A stretch of 7,984 bases of DNA. Origin: Cellvibrionales bacterium UBA2034 (lineage in GTDB: Bacteria > Pseudomonadota > Gammaproteobacteria > Pseudomonadales > UBA7239). Of the stretch, positions 6,912-7,984 are shown one piece after another (the stretch's first letter is position 1; each line of letters opens with the position of its first letter). Under the pieces are notes generated by a model. It was given only the letters and a program-made list of their open reading frames with translations, was not told the origin of the DNA and searched no databases. The position numbers and the translations under genes are program-made. The DNA lies in contig DDBK01000133.1 of the NCBI GenBank assembly GCA_002333095.1, positions 1 through 7,984 of the forward strand, read 5' to 3'.

Positions 6912-7232
6912 CTATTTATGGATTTCTTCCAGGATAATTTTTATCCACTCACCAATGATGGGCAAAAATGCCACTTGTGATAGCAGATAAATAATCAGCG
7001 ATACAAAAACAGTCGCGCCGATGACGCTGCCAAGCCCGAATGCCGCGCCTTTCATGAACTGGATGGTCAACAGCTGGGAAGTCGAGTTATAAGCGGTAAT
7101 CAGTTTGTGGCTGTTCAGCCGTTGTAGCTGGTGCTCGGTGGCCTGCGCACTCTGGAGAATGTCCCGCAGCAGGCGGTCGGACTGGGGCGGTTGATGCTCG
7201 GGCGATGTGGGTGGTGAGGATTCCTGTGGCAT
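6912..7232 (-). CDS. Small membrane protein, DUF5665-like
   Basis: 106 residues. The N-terminal third is polar and proline-rich (about 1-18), then comes a short helical, Gln-rich stretch (about 19-45). A C-terminal block reads FMKGAAFGLGSVIGATVFVS and continues into one hydrophobic helix, ending in PLIGEWIKIILEEIHK-like sequence (PIIGEWIKIILEE). This glycine-rich FMKG...GATV plus PIIGE pattern is what I associate with DUF5665 proteins, whose function is unknown. I chose the ATG at 7232 because AAGGAG (complement of 7240-7245) lies seven bases upstream; two further in-frame ATGs (7259 and 7274) lack such a site. The gene faces purE divergently and converges on the second GT-C gene. It is not evidently part of either pathway. 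Confidence 0.75.
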   Translation of the reverse strand: MPQESSPPTSPEHQPPQSDRLLRDILQSAQATEHQLQRLNSHKLITAYNSTSQLLTIQFMKGAAFGLGSVIGATVFVSLIIYLLSQVAFLPIIGEWIKIILEEIHK

Positions 7233-7337
7233 GAGCACGCTCCTTAAAGGGGTATCCATATAATGCGGCAACACCAGTGGTTACGAAAGTCTGGCCTTGC
7301 GGTAAACTGCATCGCTTTCCAGCCGCGGTAACAGGCG
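7233..7337. promoter_or_regulatory. Divergent intergenic promoter region between the DUF5665-like gene and purE
   Basis: These 105 bases must drive both genes outward unless transcription reads in. On the plus strand an exact TATAAT (7259-7264) would give a start near 7271 and a leader of about 67 bases for purE, but no recognisable -35 lies 16-18 bases upstream. A weaker alternative is TTACGA (7281-7286) with TAAACT (7303-7308), spacer 16. On the minus strand CATTAT (complement of 7260-7265) with TTTCGT 17 bases upstream is a weak candidate. No purine repressor operator or riboswitch is evident. Confidence 0.35.
7240..7245 (-). promoter_or_regulatory. Shine-Dalgarno AAGGAG deciding the start of the DUF5665-like gene
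   Basis: On the minus strand AAGGAG is followed by seven bases and ATG (7232). This favours the 106-residue product over versions longer by 9 or 14 residues, which begin upstream of the site. Confidence 0.7.
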
Positions 7338-7847
7338 ATGAATGCACCAGGCAATAAACCTCTGATTGGTATCATCATGGGTTCCAGCAGTGACTGGGAC
7401 ACTCTCCAGCACGCAGCGGAAACGCTGGAAGCTTTGGGTATTGCGCACGAAGTGGAAGTGGTCTCGGCGCATCGCACCCCCGACAAACTCTTTGCCTATG
7501 CAGCATCTGCCGCCGACCGTGGGCTGGCTGTGATTATTGCTGGTGCTGGCGGCGCCGCGCATTTACCGGGTATGGCTGCCTCGAAGACGGTGTTGCCTGT
7601 GCTCGGTGTGCCCGTGCAGTCAAAAACCTTGAATGGTGTCGATTCGCTGCTATCCATCGTGCAGATGCCTGCTGGTGTGCCAGTTGGCACCATGGCGATT
7701 GGCAAAGCCGGGGCCATCAACGCTGCCCTGCTCGCCTGTGCCATGCTGGGCGTACAGTATCCGCAGTACCGCGCTGCCTATGAGAACTACCGTCAGCGGC
7801 AGACCGACACCGTGCTGGCCAATCCCGATCCGCGAGCCGGCACATGA
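7338..7847 (+). CDS. purE: PurE, N5-carboxyaminoimidazole ribonucleotide mutase
   Basis: 169 residues, a normal full length for bacterial class I PurE. It converts N5-CAIR, made by PurK, into CAIR in de novo purine synthesis in the cytoplasm. Signature motifs are GSSSDW (15-20), SAHRTP (43-48) with the catalytic-site H45, [12 protein letters not shown] (68-79), and [11 protein letters not shown] further on. An in-frame TAA at 7329-7331 leaves ATG 7338 as the first possible start; its ribosome site is weak (AGG very close to the start). The stop codon overlaps the purK start in ATGA, the standard purEK arrangement, implying translational coupling and confirming the class I (PurK-dependent) type. 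Confidence 0.97.
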   Translation: MNAPGNKPLIGIIMGSSSDWDTLQHAAETLEALGIAHEVEVVSAHRTPDKLFAYAASAADRGLAVIIAGAGGAAHLPGMAASKTVLPVLGVPVQSKTLNGVDSLLSIVQMPAGVPVGTMAIGKAGAINAALLACAMLGVQYPQYRAAYENYRQRQTDTVLANPDPRAGT

Positions 7848-7984
7848 AAATTGGTGTGCTGGGCGGCGGCCAGCTCGGCCGCATGCTGGGTATGGCCGGG
7901 TTGCCATTGGCAATAGAGCCGGTGTTCTGGGAGCCGGAGGCCTCGGCTTGCGCCCAGTTGATAGGCCAACACCTTTGCGCACCC
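7844..7984 (+). CDS. purK: PurK, N5-carboxyaminoimidazole ribonucleotide synthase, N-terminal part, 3' truncated
   Basis: The first 47 residues are present, beginning [19 protein letters not shown], the PurK N-terminal nucleotide-binding-type glycine-rich loop of the ATP-grasp family. The gene runs off the window end, so the ATP-grasp core is not visible. PurK uses ATP and bicarbonate to carboxylate AIR to N5-CAIR, the substrate of PurE. ATG 7844 overlaps the purE stop by four bases. The call rests on this short stretch plus the purE neighbour, which together leave little doubt. Confidence 0.93.
   Translation, partial: MKIGVLGGGQLGRMLGMAGLPLAIEPVFWEPEASACAQLIGQHLCAP

Noticed and set aside
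7233..7274. Upstream ATGs (7274 and 7259) as the start of the DUF5665-like protein.
   Set aside because: Neither has a Shine-Dalgarno, while ATG 7232 has AAGGAG at seven bases.

Overview
The window looks like an ordinary bacterial chromosome segment, most probably from a betaproteobacterium. The evidence is a close Mpl C-terminus, a HexR-type RpiR regulator and a purE-purK pair with four-base overlap. A Nitrosomonadales/Methylophilaceae-like host is a guess from gene content and moderate GC, not a demonstrated assignment. Gene density is very high. There are no RNA genes, insertion sequences, CRISPR arrays or gaps over 300 bases.

Layout. (1) Positions 1-2061 (+): the 3' end of mpl (murein peptide recycling ligase) overlaps by 11 bases a polytopic GT-C (GT39/ArnT-like) membrane glycosyltransferase. 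(2) Positions 2093-6910 (+): a good sigma70-type promoter precedes hexR. It is followed with almost no spacing by a DPM1-like GT2 glycosyltransferase, a two-domain nucleotidyltransferase/GT2-like fusion protein, and a second GT-C membrane protein. (3) Positions 6912-7232 (-): a small DUF5665-like membrane protein converges on the second GT-C gene with one base between stop codons. (4) Positions 7338-7984 (+): purE, then the 5' end of purK, which runs off the window.

How the genes may work together. The two GT-C proteins, the DPM1-like enzyme and the fusion protein look like a compact lipid-linked glycosylation module. The nucleotidyltransferase half of the fusion would activate a phosphorylated sugar or polyol. 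One or both GT2 domains would load a sugar onto polyprenyl phosphate. The GT-C enzymes would transfer it, outside the cytoplasmic membrane, to an acceptor that cannot be identified here. The individual family calls are firm; the pathway, sugar and acceptor are inference. HexR, normally a regulator of central sugar metabolism (Entner-Doudoroff and related genes), is the first gene of the apparent operon, which is the most unusual contextual feature. mpl and purE/purK are housekeeping genes flanking the module.
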